Below, piece by piece: positions 1-7,121 of a stretch of 17,363 bases of DNA. Every line of letters starts with the position of its first letter. Position 1 is the stretch's first letter. Source of the DNA: Taishania sp036758285 (GTDB lineage: Bacteria; Bacteroidota; Bacteroidia; Flavobacteriales_D; Crocinitomicaceae); assembly GCA_036758285.1 (NCBI GenBank), contig DAIOWV010000062.1, forward strand, positions 1 to 17,363, given 5' to 3'. The position numbers were made by a program, and so were the translations under genes. The notes beneath the pieces were generated by a model. It was not told the origin of the DNA. It saw only the letters and a list, made by a program, of their open reading frames with translations, and ran no database searches.

Positions 1-476
1 AATTCAATTTCATTCTTTGAAGCTTGTAAAAATAAATTATCTATCTCCTGATTTCTGGATTTTTGAAAAAAATGATACGTATAATAAATACCATTCCAAC
101 AAATAATCAACAAACTAATTGCAAGTACATTCACAATTGTTCTGCCAATATTATCAGTTTCTGATACCTCCTTCAATACGTACACTTCAATTAATGAAAG
201 ACATAACTCAATAAAAAAAGCAGTTGTAATCGAAACAAATATCAATCTTGGAATTAAATAAATTAATTTTTTATTGACCCAATCCATTCGCAACATCACG
301 ATTTTCATTACATGTGTAAAAAAAATACTTAAGAAAATCATGAACAATAATTGAATCAGCAAATTTGAAGTTATTTCTTCAGGACGATTGATATAAGCCG
401 ACAAATAGATTAAACTAGAGTAACCAGCCCAACCAACTAGTTGAAAAATCCAATACAGCTTCTTTTCCGTTTGCAT
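1..476 (-). CDS. LytS/YehU-type sensor histidine kinase, N-terminal part (cut by window edge)
   Basis: The gene starts at the ATG at 476 and leaves the window after 158 codons with no stop. Four hydrophobic segments are visible at about residues 8-25, 38-58, 70-96 and 113-137. A charged helix (FFQKSRNQEIDNLFLQ) follows and is the usual lead-in to the His_kinase domain (PF06580) in Bacteroidota kinases with a short multi-pass sensor. The opening YWIFQLVGWAGY is typical of that family. The catalytic His and ATP-binding regions lie outside the window, so the kinase assignment rests on the N-terminal pattern. Such kinases usually sit beside a LytTR response regulator, which would be expected beyond base 1. 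A TATTTTTG box ends 4 nt before the start codon. Confidence 0.7.
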   Translation of the reverse strand, partial: MQTEKKLYWIFQLVGWAGYSSLIYLSAYINRPEEITSNLLIQLLFMIFLSIFFTHVMKIVMLRMDWVNKKLIYLIPRLIFVSITTAFFIELCLSLIEVYVLKEVSETDNIGRTIVNVLAISLLIICWNGIYYTYHFFQKSRNQEIDNLFLQASKNEIE

Positions 477-480
477 AAAA

Positions 481-488
481 CAAAAATA
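481..488 (-). promoter_or_regulatory. -7 box TATTTTTG of the sensor kinase gene
   Basis: On the minus strand the sequence reads TATTTTTG, then TTTT, then ATG. This matches the Bacteroidota -7 consensus TAnnTTTG and puts the transcription start at or next to the start codon, so the mRNA may be leaderless. No TTG is well spaced for a -33 element; the nearest fit has a 23-nt spacer. A 10-bp palindrome, TTTGTACAAA (495-504), lies just upstream and could be a regulator site. Confidence 0.5.
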
Positions 489-567
489 AAATTGTTTGTA
501 CAAAAAAACTACAAAAGTTTACAAGTGGAATAAATAATCAGTTAAATGGTTGATTTCAACAATAAAA

Positions 568-595
568 AAGGTGCTTAAAATGAATTAAGCACCTT
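568..595 (-). terminator. Intrinsic terminator of the nitroreductase transcript
   Basis: A perfect 11-bp stem, AAGGTGCTTAA and TTAAGCACCTT, has a 6-nt loop. Read on the minus strand it is followed by a T-rich run (TTTTTTATTG, counting the T's that end the stem). It lies 20 nt beyond the nitroreductase stop. There is no strong T-run on the plus side, so it mainly serves the leftward transcript. Confidence 0.85.
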
Positions 596-614
596 GATTT
601 TAATAACTGTATGA

Positions 615-1247
615 TTAAAAATTAATTACAAATTTTTCATTCGGATTTCTAACCTTTTTCATTGGAGCCAACCAGTCCTTTTCTGCATCAGAGTATCCAA
701 CATACATTAAAGTTACACTTTTAAGACCTAATTTTTCCAATCCCAACACTTCATCAACAACTGCGTTACTGAATCCTTCTGCTGGTGTTGTATCGATTCT
801 TAACTCAGCTGCTTGTGCTAATGCCAATCCTAATGCAATGTATGTTTGACGAGCTGTGTGAGCAAAATTCAACTCTGCTGGCTCATTTAAATAAATCTCT
901 TTCAATTTATCTGTATATGCATTAAATCTTTCTTTTGGCAAATCTCTTTCAGCAGCAGTAAATGCATACATTTCATCTATTCTTTCCGCTGTGTATCTAT
1001 CCCAAGCTGCAAATACTAATACATGAGAACAATCTCTCATACAATCTGGATTTAAAGCACCAGCAACTAGTTTTTCTTTTAAATCTTGATTTTCTACAAC
1101 CAACACATTAAATGGTTGTAATCCAGATGAAGTTGGTGCTAATCTAGCAGCTTCAACAATTTTATCGATATTTTCTTTACTTACTTTTTTTGTAGAATCG
1201 TATGCTTTTGCTGCATGTCTCCAATTTAAATCTTCTATTAATGACAT
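615..1247 (-). CDS. NfsB-like NAD(P)H-dependent nitroreductase
   Basis: This is a 210-residue cytoplasmic flavoprotein of the nitroreductase superfamily. The family reduces nitro compounds, quinones and related electrophiles with FMN and NAD(P)H, usually as a homodimer. The FMN phosphate motif RHAAKAYD is at residues 10-17, APTSSGLQPF is at 37-46 (compare PSSTNSQPW in E. coli NfsB), and EGF is at 157-159, followed by an acidic loop and LGL as in NfsB. Length is normal and the ATG start is clear. It lies 120 nt downstream of the DUF1304 gene on the same strand, so it may be the last gene of the ohrR-ohr unit or have its own weak promoter. The gap holds a TGCAA-N9-TTGCA site resembling the ohrR operator. 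The true substrate cannot be read from sequence. Confidence 0.9.
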   Translation of the reverse strand: MSLIEDLNWRHAAKAYDSTKKVSKENIDKIVEAARLAPTSSGLQPFNVLVVENQDLKEKLVAGALNPDCMRDCSHVLVFAAWDRYTAERIDEMYAFTAAERDLPKERFNAYTDKLKEIYLNEPAELNFAHTARQTYIALGLALAQAAELRIDTTPAEGFSNAVVDEVLGLEKLGLKSVTLMYVGYSDAEKDWLAPMKKVRNPNEKFVINF

Positions 1248-1320
1248 CTTTCTTCTTATTTGTTTATTTAATAAAATTTGAATTCAGTAAATATTATTCG
1301 GAATAGGATAATTTTAATTC

Positions 1321-1339
1321 TGCAATAAATCTATTTGCA
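1321..1339. promoter_or_regulatory. Possible second OhrR-like site, TGCAA-N9-TTGCA
   Basis: The inverted repeat TGCAA (1321-1325) and TTGCA (1335-1339) lies in the 120-nt gap before the nitroreductase. It has the same 5-nt arms as the palindrome in the ohrR promoter, but the spacer is 9 nt instead of 7. A near-match to a -7 box (TAGATTTA, minus strand) falls within it. This is a candidate only, because the spacer differs. Confidence 0.3.
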
Positions 1340-1367
1340 ATTTACAAGTTGAATTAAGCACTTTTAT

Positions 1368-1745
1368 TTATTTGTAATAATATGCTAAAAGCACGAAAAT
1401 CATGGCAAGTATAGCAGGTAAACCTTGTTTAATAATGATACTTTTTGATGCTGTCAATCCTCCGTAAAGAGCTGCGACAATTATACAACCTAAGAAAAAC
1501 ACGCTTACATTGAACGACCAAACTGGATCTGAAATTAAAAATGACCACACCAAACCTGCAACTAAAAATCCATTGTACAGTCCTTGATTGGCTGCCAATC
1601 CTTTTGTAGGTTTAAACAATTCATGTGGTAAAGATTTACCAAAAACTTTCTTACCTGCAGTCTCCCAAGCAAACATCTCCATCCAAAGAATATAAACATG
1701 TTCAATCGCGACTATAATTGTGAGTATTATTGCAATAATTTCCAT
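1368..1745 (-). CDS. DUF1304 family four-helix membrane protein
   Basis: This 125-residue integral membrane protein has four predicted helices, at about residues 2-22, 55-72, 78-97 and 105-122. The segment between the first two holds the DUF1304 signature, with E15-H16 near the end of helix 1 and AANQGLYNGF at residues 51-60. The function of the family is not known to me. The ATG start is 6 nt after the ohr stop, so it is almost certainly co-transcribed with ohrR and ohr. That context points to a role in peroxide or membrane-lipid oxidation stress, which is inference from position only. Confidence 0.85.
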   Translation of the reverse strand: MEIIAIILTIIVAIEHVYILWMEMFAWETAGKKVFGKSLPHELFKPTKGLAANQGLYNGFLVAGLVWSFLISDPVWSFNVSVFFLGCIIVAALYGGLTASKSIIIKQGLPAILAMIFVLLAYYYK

Positions 1746-1751
1746 TGTAAA

Positions 1752-2171
1752 TTAATTTGAAACGGTTAATGTTACTTCAATATTTCCTCTCGTAGCGTTA
1801 GAATAAGGACAAATTTCATGAGCCTTTTCAATCAACACTTGAGCTTCTTCAATTGAAACACCAGGAATTACAGCGTGCAATGCGACTTCTAAACCAAATC
1901 CTCCATTTTCAATTTGACCGATTCCAACTTTTGCAGAAACAGTGGTTTCTCCAGTTTTAATTTTTGACAGTTTTATCACACGATTTAACGCACTATCAAA
2001 ACATGCTGAATAACCAGCAGCAAACAACATTTCGGGATTAGCAAAATCGTCATTAGCACCTCCCAAACCTTTTGGCATTCTAACCTCTAAATCCAAGACA
2101 TCATTCTCACTTTTCACATGTCCATTTCTACCTCCGGTAGCTGTGGCACTTATACTATATAACACATTCAT
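1752..2171 (-). CDS. ohr: Organic hydroperoxide resistance protein (Ohr, OsmC family)
   Basis: Ohr is a cytoplasmic thiol peroxidase that reduces organic and lipid hydroperoxides, recharged by lipoylated proteins in the systems studied. The protein has 139 residues, a normal length. Both catalytic cysteines are present in the expected settings: C57 in AAGYSACF and C121 in EICPYSNA. The conserved E48 is in the preceding PEMLF segment. CPYSNATRGN near the C terminus is the Ohr, rather than OsmC, hallmark. The ATG overlaps the stop of the upstream ohrR gene as ATGA, which suggests translational coupling. Regulation is expected through the OhrR operator at 2628-2644. Confidence 0.95.
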   Translation of the reverse strand: MNVLYSISATATGGRNGHVKSENDVLDLEVRMPKGLGGANDDFANPEMLFAAGYSACFDSALNRVIKLSKIKTGETTVSAKVGIGQIENGGFGLEVALHAVIPGVSIEEAQVLIEKAHEICPYSNATRGNIEVTLTVSN

Positions 2172-2614
2172 TTTGTTTGATTTAATATTTTACTTATTAA
2201 TTCTTTTAAAGTTGCCAAATCTTCTAATGAAATATTTAATGATGATACTAATTTGGAAGGAATTGTGATTGCTTTTTCTTTCATTTCGGAACCTTTATCA
2301 GAGAGATTAATGTTAACAACCCTTTCATCTGCTTTACTTCTGGCTCTAATAATCAATTCTTTTTGTTCCAAACGTTTCAACAATGGTGTAAGTGTACCAC
2401 TATCTAACTGCAATTTATCTCCAAGTTGACTCACCGTCTGCTCATGTTCCTCCCACAAAACCAACATTACAAGATACTGAGGATAAGTTAAATCTAACTC
2501 TTCCAATAACGGTCTGTAAAAATTAACGGTTTCTTTCGCCAAAACATAAATTGGAAAACAAACCTGATTTGCAAGTTTTAATTGACAGTCATTATTTATA
2601 TCATCATTTTTCAC
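2168..2614 (-). CDS. ohrR: OhrR, MarR-family organic peroxide sensor and repressor
   Basis: OhrR represses ohr until its reactive cysteine is oxidised by organic hydroperoxides. The protein closely follows Bacillus OhrR: ANQVCF carries the sensing cysteine, FYRPLLEELDLTYPQY contains the two tyrosines that hydrogen-bond to it, and LDSGTLTPLLKRLE is the DNA-recognition helix. No second C-terminal peroxidatic Cys is seen, so it is of the one-Cys type. The open frame extends to a TTG at 2632, but that codon lies inside the promoter and operator. I therefore prefer the GTG at 2614, which gives 148 residues with the sensing Cys at 19, close to the 147-residue Bacillus protein (Cys15). This GTG is 4 nt after the -7 box, implying a leaderless mRNA. 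It overlaps ohr by 4 nt. Confidence 0.9.
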   Translation of the reverse strand: MKNDDINNDCQLKLANQVCFPIYVLAKETVNFYRPLLEELDLTYPQYLVMLVLWEEHEQTVSQLGDKLQLDSGTLTPLLKRLEQKELIIRARSKADERVVNINLSDKGSEMKEKAITIPSKLVSSLNISLEDLATLKELISKILNQTK

Positions 2615-2618
2615 AGAA

Positions 2619-2649
2619 CAAAAATATTGCAAAATTTAATTGCACACAA
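2619..2649 (-). promoter_or_regulatory. ohrR-ohr promoter with embedded OhrR-like operator
   Basis: On the minus strand a TTG at 2649-2647, a 20-nt spacer and TATTTTTG at 2626-2619 form a canonical Bacteroidota promoter. Within the spacer, at 2628-2644, is TGCAATTAAATTTTGCA, a palindrome with TGCAA/TTGCA arms and an AT core. It resembles the Bacillus ohrA operator repeat TACAATTAAATTGTA. A repressor bound there would block the polymerase, giving negative autoregulation of the whole unit. The promoter and palindrome are seen directly; binding by OhrR is inferred. Confidence 0.7.
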
Positions 2650-2695
2650 CTTAATTATAAAAAATAAGTTTTATTTAACAAATGAAAAGATAGTA

Positions 2696-3247
2696 TTAAA
2701 CCTTTAACATCCCTCTAAACCCTCTGGCAGCATAGTAAGATTCAGCACCATTGTGATAAGTAAATGTTCGACCAAATCTCCAATCTCCAAAAAGTGCTCC
2801 TCCTAATTCGCGAACTTCCTTAGGTGTTTTAATCCAACTTGATGATTTAGCATCGAATGGTCCTAACTGTTGCAACTTTTGATAGGCTTCTTCATCAAGG
2901 ATTTCCACTCCCATTTCTTTAGCCATACCAATTGCACTATGTTTAGGTTTATGCTCTTTTCTAGAATCCAAGGCCTCTTGATCATAACAAACACTTCTTC
3001 TTCCCTTTGGAGTTTCGGCAACGCAGTCACAAAAAATAAATTGATTATTCTCAAAACCGATTACATCTGGTTCTCCACCAGTGTCTTCCATTTCGTTAAG
3101 AATCCACAATTTATCTAAATTCACATCTAATTTAGATTGAACATCACTCCATTGAATCCCTTGATGACGATTCATGTTTTTTTCAAATCTTTTCTGAAGT
3201 ATAGATAACAATTCTACTTGTTGCTCAGGAGACAGTTTTTTACTCAT
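2696..3247 (-). CDS. DUF4256 family protein
   Basis: This is a 183-residue soluble protein without a signal peptide. I recognise the DUF4256 pattern: NEMEDTGGEPDV at about residues 51-62, CDCVAETPKGRRSVCYD at 73-89, and a C-terminal FGDWRFGRTFTYHNGAESYY. The dense conserved polar motifs look like an enzyme or nucleotide-binding fold, but no activity is known to me. The frame opens at a TTG (3256) directly after the upstream stop; the ATG at 3247 fits the usual N terminus better. It is 9 nt downstream of the DUF2797 gene and is the last gene of the gldB cluster. No convincing terminator follows. Confidence 0.8.
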   Translation of the reverse strand: MSKKLSPEQQVELLSILQKRFEKNMNRHQGIQWSDVQSKLDVNLDKLWILNEMEDTGGEPDVIGFENNQFIFCDCVAETPKGRRSVCYDQEALDSRKEHKPKHSAIGMAKEMGVEILDEEAYQKLQQLGPFDAKSSSWIKTPKEVRELGGALFGDWRFGRTFTYHNGAESYYAARGFRGMLKV

Positions 3248-3256
3248 AATATTCAA

Positions 3257-4048
3257 TTATTTCACTTCAATTTCAACTTCATAACCTGTATGTTTCCTGA
3301 TATTAATCACAGAACCATCTCTAAAAATTAAATATTGACCTTTAATCCCACTTAATTCACCTTCAATTAATGGTGTTTTATCTAAAGATAAACTTTTTAT
3401 TTTTTCAGGATATTTGACAACAGGAAAATTCATCTCAACTATTTCATCGTTCTCAGAAAAATATTGAGTCAAATCAGATGGCAATTGGTCGTGTAAAGAC
3501 CATTTTTCCTCCTCCAAATCAATTGAAAAATCCACCTCGTTTTTCAACATACGCTGCCAATTTGTTTTATCAGTAAAGAAGCTTTTAAGAGCTACTTCCA
3601 AAACTCCTGCTTCATATCGATTCGGTGTTTCAGCTAATCTAATCGCAAAAGCAGCACCTTGATCTATCCAACGAAAAGGAATCTGAGTAGATCTCGTTAC
3701 ACCAACTTTCACCGTATCAGAAGCAGCTAGATATACTACATGTGGCTGATTGTGATGCTTGTCTTCCCATTCAACATCACGACCTTGCCCCAAATGAGCT
3801 TTGCATAATTCAGGTCGCAAAATACATTCCGACGCTTCTGGAGCTGATTGAAAACATTTAAAACACAATCCATCTTGAAATGTCTTCTTAATTTTAGAAT
3901 GACAAGAAGAGCAAAAAATAGAACCTGTAAATTGAATAGAGATGTTTTTTCCAATCAATGTATTTACAGTCAACTCACTATCAAGAAGTAAACGGTATTC
4001 AATCGGTGTATTGAATACCGTTTTCATTTTACTTAAAACGCCTTTCAC
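3257..4048 (-). CDS. DUF2797 family protein with zinc-finger-like cysteines
   Basis: This 263-residue cytoplasmic protein has a Cys cluster at residues 46, 49, 62 and 65 (CSSC then CFKC), with further Cys at 75 and 82, resembling a zinc ribbon. It is followed by VVYLAASDTVKVGVTR and FRWIDQGA at about residues 104-132. That middle part has the look of a GIY-YIG-like fold (YL, KVGVTR, downstream Arg and Glu), which is inference from pattern. The GTG start at 4048 overlaps the TAG of gldC by one base and gives the usual family N terminus (MKGVLSKM). An ATG at 4027 is the alternative. Tight packing with gldC suggests translational coupling. No function is established to my knowledge. Confidence 0.8.
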   Translation of the reverse strand: MKGVLSKMKTVFNTPIEYRLLLDSELTVNTLIGKNISIQFTGSIFCSSCHSKIKKTFQDGLCFKCFQSAPEASECILRPELCKAHLGQGRDVEWEDKHHNQPHVVYLAASDTVKVGVTRSTQIPFRWIDQGAAFAIRLAETPNRYEAGVLEVALKSFFTDKTNWQRMLKNEVDFSIDLEEEKWSLHDQLPSDLTQYFSENDEIVEMNFPVVKYPEKIKSLSLDKTPLIEGELSGIKGQYLIFRDGSVINIRKHTGYEVEIEVK

Positions 4049-4401
4049 TATTGCTCTGGTAAAATTTTCATCTTATCAGCAAAATGATAACAATAATCGC
4101 GAAGGTCTTCACAAATATTTTTTTCACCGGTAGCTTTTTCAAAAGTGTCTGCCATTGTCAACAAAGTTTGATGAAAAAACTGTTTCATTTCTTCTACCGA
4201 CATATCTTTTGTCCACAAATCAATTTTCATGGTGTTATTTGCATTGTGATCCCACAACGAAAGCATTACAGCTCTTGCAGGAGCATTTTCAACATCTCCA
4301 TCAGTAGCTGTCCACTTAATTCCAAGCGGTAAATTATTTTCATTTAAACCAACAGAGACTTTAATCTCTGATGTTTTTACAATCTTATTTTCTGAATCCA
4401 T
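4048..4401 (-). CDS. gldC: Gliding motility protein GldC
   Basis: GldC is a small cytoplasmic protein linked to gliding motility and widespread in Bacteroidota. In Flavobacterium it is encoded next to gldB, and its loss weakens rather than abolishes gliding. The 117-residue length is normal. The family core is clear: GIKWTATDGD at about residues 27-36, KIDLWTKDMSVEEMKQFFHQ at 59-78, then LLTMADTFEKATG. There is no signal peptide or membrane segment. It starts 11 nt after gldB and overlaps the next gene by one base. Its presence does not prove that the organism glides, since gldC also occurs in non-gliders. Confidence 0.93.
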   Translation of the reverse strand: MDSENKIVKTSEIKVSVGLNENNLPLGIKWTATDGDVENAPARAVMLSLWDHNANNTMKIDLWTKDMSVEEMKQFFHQTLLTMADTFEKATGEKNICEDLRDYCYHFADKMKILPEQ

Positions 4402-4412
4402 TTTATTAACTA

Positions 4413-5420
4413 TTATTTTGGTTCGTAATTTTGTAATATATCGTTATAGGGTGTTTTCAAGAGTTCTTCAAAAGTAGTTTTTGTGTTTTCCATGTAATTT
4501 TTCACCATCTTCCAACCAAGATATTGCCCCAATCTATCTGGACCTTTATCTGGCAATCCAGCGGTAAAAGGACCCTCTTGTAGAATATTTTTAGCATTTC
4601 GTTCATCATTTTTGAATAAAATCTTTTCATCTACCAGATACTTCCAAAAATTATATTCATTATTCTCAGCCCACTTTAAATCTTCTTTTGAATAACGGAT
4701 GATGATGTTTTTATCAACCAATGGCATTCCTGCCTCTGTTAAATAAATTGCTTTACCATAATAAATCATTTCTTCAGCTAAATTTCCATCTACCTCTGTT
4801 ATAATATGCGTCAAAATCCAAGATAAAACAGCATCTCTTTCAAGATACGTTTTATCAAATCCTTTTTTCATCCAGTCATAAAATGGTTCTGAAGGTAATG
4901 ACTTAACGACAGGAGAATTTTGTCCTAAATACTGTTCCAATCCAATACCAATTTCATTTTCTGTACAAAAAGCACTGCTATTGAAAAGTGAATTTTGGAA
5001 TACTATATTCTTTGGTAAATGAGCTTGGGGCAAATGTGTTTTAATTCTACGAAATGATTCTACTAAATTCGTTTTGTAATTTGACAAATCACTGAAGCTT
5101 TCTGAAATTTCCTTTTCTAATTTTTGAATGGTTTCATCTGCTCTATATTGCAATATACTATTTACAAAAGCTGTATCTTGAACTTTACCAATACGCATAC
5201 AATACCCAATTTGATAATCAAAAATTTCTGAAACACTAGCTGATAAACTGCGTTGCATTGAAATCAAATCGGAATCTGGAGTATTGTAAATTAATGAATC
5301 CATATTTACAAAACCAATCGAAACCTTTGTGTTTGTGGCATCTATCTCTAAAGGATCTCGTGAGCAACTACCCAATACTAAAAAAAGAAGGGTTATTATA
5401 AAAATGTTTTTGAGTATCAT
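4413..5420 (-). CDS. gldB: Gliding motility lipoprotein GldB
   Basis: GldB is a cell-envelope lipoprotein required for gliding in Flavobacterium and connected with type IX secretion function. The predicted protein has 335 residues. The signal peptide is MILKNIFIITLLFLVLGS, followed by the lipid-modified Cys at position 19 (box VLGSC). Family motifs include FCTENEIGIGLEQYLG, EPFYDWMKKGFDKTYL and the C-terminal GPFTAGLPDKGPDRLGQYLG. An open frame extends to a TTG at 5453, but that adds residues before the signal peptide and runs through the -7 box at 5441-5448, so I chose the ATG at 5420. It heads the gldB-gldC-DUF2797-DUF4256 unit and is divergent from the barrel-protein/nadE operon. NAD synthase near gldB is a common arrangement in Flavobacteriia. 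Confidence 0.93.
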   Translation of the reverse strand: MILKNIFIITLLFLVLGSCSRDPLEIDATNTKVSIGFVNMDSLIYNTPDSDLISMQRSLSASVSEIFDYQIGYCMRIGKVQDTAFVNSILQYRADETIQKLEKEISESFSDLSNYKTNLVESFRRIKTHLPQAHLPKNIVFQNSLFNSSAFCTENEIGIGLEQYLGQNSPVVKSLPSEPFYDWMKKGFDKTYLERDAVLSWILTHIITEVDGNLAEEMIYYGKAIYLTEAGMPLVDKNIIIRYSKEDLKWAENNEYNFWKYLVDEKILFKNDERNAKNILQEGPFTAGLPDKGPDRLGQYLGWKMVKNYMENTKTTFEELLKTPYNDILQNYEPK

Positions 5421-5440
5421 TATTTTGTGTAATTTCGCAT

Positions 5441-5448
5441 CAAAATTA
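5441..5448 (-). promoter_or_regulatory. -7 box TAATTTTG of gldB
   Basis: The minus strand reads TAATTTTG, a full match to TAnnTTTG, 20 nt before the gldB ATG. No well-placed TTG is seen upstream. It lies in the 84-nt divergent region shared with the barrel-protein gene, whose own candidate (TAACTTTT, 5472-5479) is weaker. Confidence 0.55.
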
Positions 5449-5504
5449 GTCAAAATTCAATGTGAATTCACTAACTTTTATTTTAAAACAACTAAAATAA
5501 TAAG

Positions 5505-6311
5505 ATGAAAAAGATTTTACTTTCAGTTATTGCTCTTGCAACTTTACAAATTTCGATGGCACAAGATGCAGCTGACAAAAAATTTCAAGCAGGACTTGTA
5601 GCTGGAACAGGATTAAACTTCCAAAACATGGGAACAAAACATGTTGAAAAAAATGGAGTTGGAAGTGACTTCTTAATTGGAGGGAATTTAAATTACATGT
5701 TCAACGAATCAATCGGATTGACTACAGGAATTGAATTTGATTTTTCTAAGACAAAATTTAAATCAGGACCAAATCAATTGTATTATTATTTTGATGATTC
5801 AAAAATCATTGGTTTTGAAGATAGATCAACTGCAAAAGGAATTTTCAAGATGACAGAAAGATCTCAAAAGTCAACTTATTTAACAGTACCTACAATGTTG
5901 CTATTTAGAACAAAATACATTGGATACATTCGTTATTTTGGTAAATTTGGTATGCGTCATAGCTTCCTTTTAAGTCAAAAATCGAATGACTTAGGTCAAG
6001 CGTATACAATTACTCCAACTGGTTTACCCGTTGAAAGTGCTGGAACTACAGGTCAAGAAAATATGAAAGCTTCTAACGAGGTTTGGTTTTACAAAGGTTC
6101 AATTGGTATTGCTGGTGGTGCAGAGTGGAATTTTTCAGGAAGTACATGTTTAGTCGCTGAGTTAGGTTACTATTATGGAATTACACCTTTGTATTACAAT
6201 AGAAACAATGCTTATTTGTTCTACAATGATGCAACAACTATGACTCAAGTAGCAGTTTCAAACAAAGCTACACAAGGACAATTACAATTAAAAGTTTCAA
6301 TTTTATTCTAA
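5505..6311 (+). CDS. Predicted outer-membrane beta-barrel protein
   Basis: This 268-residue protein has a clear signal peptide (MKKILLSVIALATLQISMAQ, cleavage after MAQ). The rest is rich in alternating aromatic and small residues typical of an 8-10 strand barrel: GLVAGTGLNFQNMG, GGNLNYMFNESIGLTTGIEF, GYIRYFGKFGMRHSF, and a final strand ending in Phe (LQLKVSILF). It resembles the PorT/OMP_b-brl families of Bacteroidota, but I see no feature that fixes a function. It is divergent from gldB and 18 nt before nadE, so it is probably the first gene of that operon. Confidence 0.7.
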   Translation: MKKILLSVIALATLQISMAQDAADKKFQAGLVAGTGLNFQNMGTKHVEKNGVGSDFLIGGNLNYMFNESIGLTTGIEFDFSKTKFKSGPNQLYYYFDDSKIIGFEDRSTAKGIFKMTERSQKSTYLTVPTMLLFRTKYIGYIRYFGKFGMRHSFLLSQKSNDLGQAYTITPTGLPVESAGTTGQENMKASNEVWFYKGSIGIAGGAEWNFSGSTCLVAELGYYYGITPLYYNRNNAYLFYNDATTMTQVAVSNKATQGQLQLKVSILF

Positions 6312-6329
6312 TTTTAAATAGTTAAAATT

Positions 6330-7103
6330 TTGCAAGTAAAACAAGTAGCTGATTATATTCAATCCTGGTTAACCGAATACCTTCAATCATCTGGAGTTTC
6401 AGGTTTTGTTGTGGGTATTTCTGGAGGAATTGATTCGGCACTTGTATCAAAACTTTGTGCGTTAACTGGTAAAAAAACACTATTGTTGACATTACCAATT
6501 CGTCAAACAAAATCGGAATATACACGTGCAATTAAGCACATGAATGAATTGAAACAAGAGTTTCCAAATGTTGAATTACTCGAAGTTGACTTAACCTCAA
6601 CTTTTGAGACGTTTGAAAAAACAATGCCATTTGATTTGGTAAAAAATCATTTAGCAATGGCAAATTCACGCTCCCGACTAAGAATGACAACACTATATGC
6701 AATTGCACAAGCAAACGGATGTATCGTTGTAGGAACAGGGAATAAAGTGGAAGACTTTGGAGTTGGATTTTACACAAAATATGGTGATGGGGGAGTTGAT
6801 ATCTCCCCTATTGCTGATTTATATAAAACACAAGTATATCAACTTGCTCACTTTTTAAATGTTATCCCTGAAATCCAAGAGGCAAAACCAACAGATGGCC
6901 TTTTTGAAGATGGAAGAAGTGACGAAGATCAAATTGGAGCTTCATATCCCGAGTTAGAATGGGCAATGGAATTTACTGGAGATGAAAAAGAACTAACAGA
7001 ACGTCAAAAAGAAGTTTTGTCGATTTATAGACGTTTAAACAAAATAAATCAACATAAAATGACCCCAATTCCTGTTTGTTTCATCCCTAATTCGTATCTT
7101 TAG
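6330..7103 (+). CDS. nadE: NH3-dependent NAD+ synthase
   Basis: This enzyme makes NAD+ from nicotinic acid adenine dinucleotide, ATP and ammonia, the last step of NAD synthesis. The protein has 257 residues and no glutaminase domain, so it depends on free ammonia. The ATP-pyrophosphatase loop SGGIDS is at residues 31-36. NSRSRLRMTTLYAIA and GTGNKVEDFGVGFYTKYGDG form the NaAD and ATP pocket. The start is a TTG at 6330: no in-frame ATG lies near, and the resulting N terminus (MQVKQVADYIQSWL) matches the family. It is 18 nt after the barrel-protein gene and 18 nt before the M48 gene. The N terminus encoded by a weak start codon in mid-operon suggests modest expression. Confidence 0.95.
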   Translation: MQVKQVADYIQSWLTEYLQSSGVSGFVVGISGGIDSALVSKLCALTGKKTLLLTLPIRQTKSEYTRAIKHMNELKQEFPNVELLEVDLTSTFETFEKTMPFDLVKNHLAMANSRSRLRMTTLYAIAQANGCIVVGTGNKVEDFGVGFYTKYGDGGVDISPIADLYKTQVYQLAHFLNVIPEIQEAKPTDGLFEDGRSDEDQIGASYPELEWAMEFTGDEKELTERQKEVLSIYRRLNKINQHKMTPIPVCFIPNSYL

Positions 7104-7121
7104 AACACCTAAAGAAATTAA

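Noticed and set aside
2615..2632. TTG at 2632 as the ohrR start codon
   Set aside because: It lies within the palindrome and upstream of the -7 box, so it would not be present in the transcript from that promoter.
2648..2670. A 6-bp hairpin (AACTTA and TAAGTT) after the DUF4256 gene
   Set aside because: The stem is short and pure-AT apart from one pair, and no T-run follows on the minus strand, so it is not a credible terminator; it also overlaps the -33 region of the ohrR promoter.
2863..3118. Small open frames on both strands within the DUF4256 gene
   Set aside because: They are alternative frames of a clear family member with conserved motifs; no start signal or protein pattern supports them.
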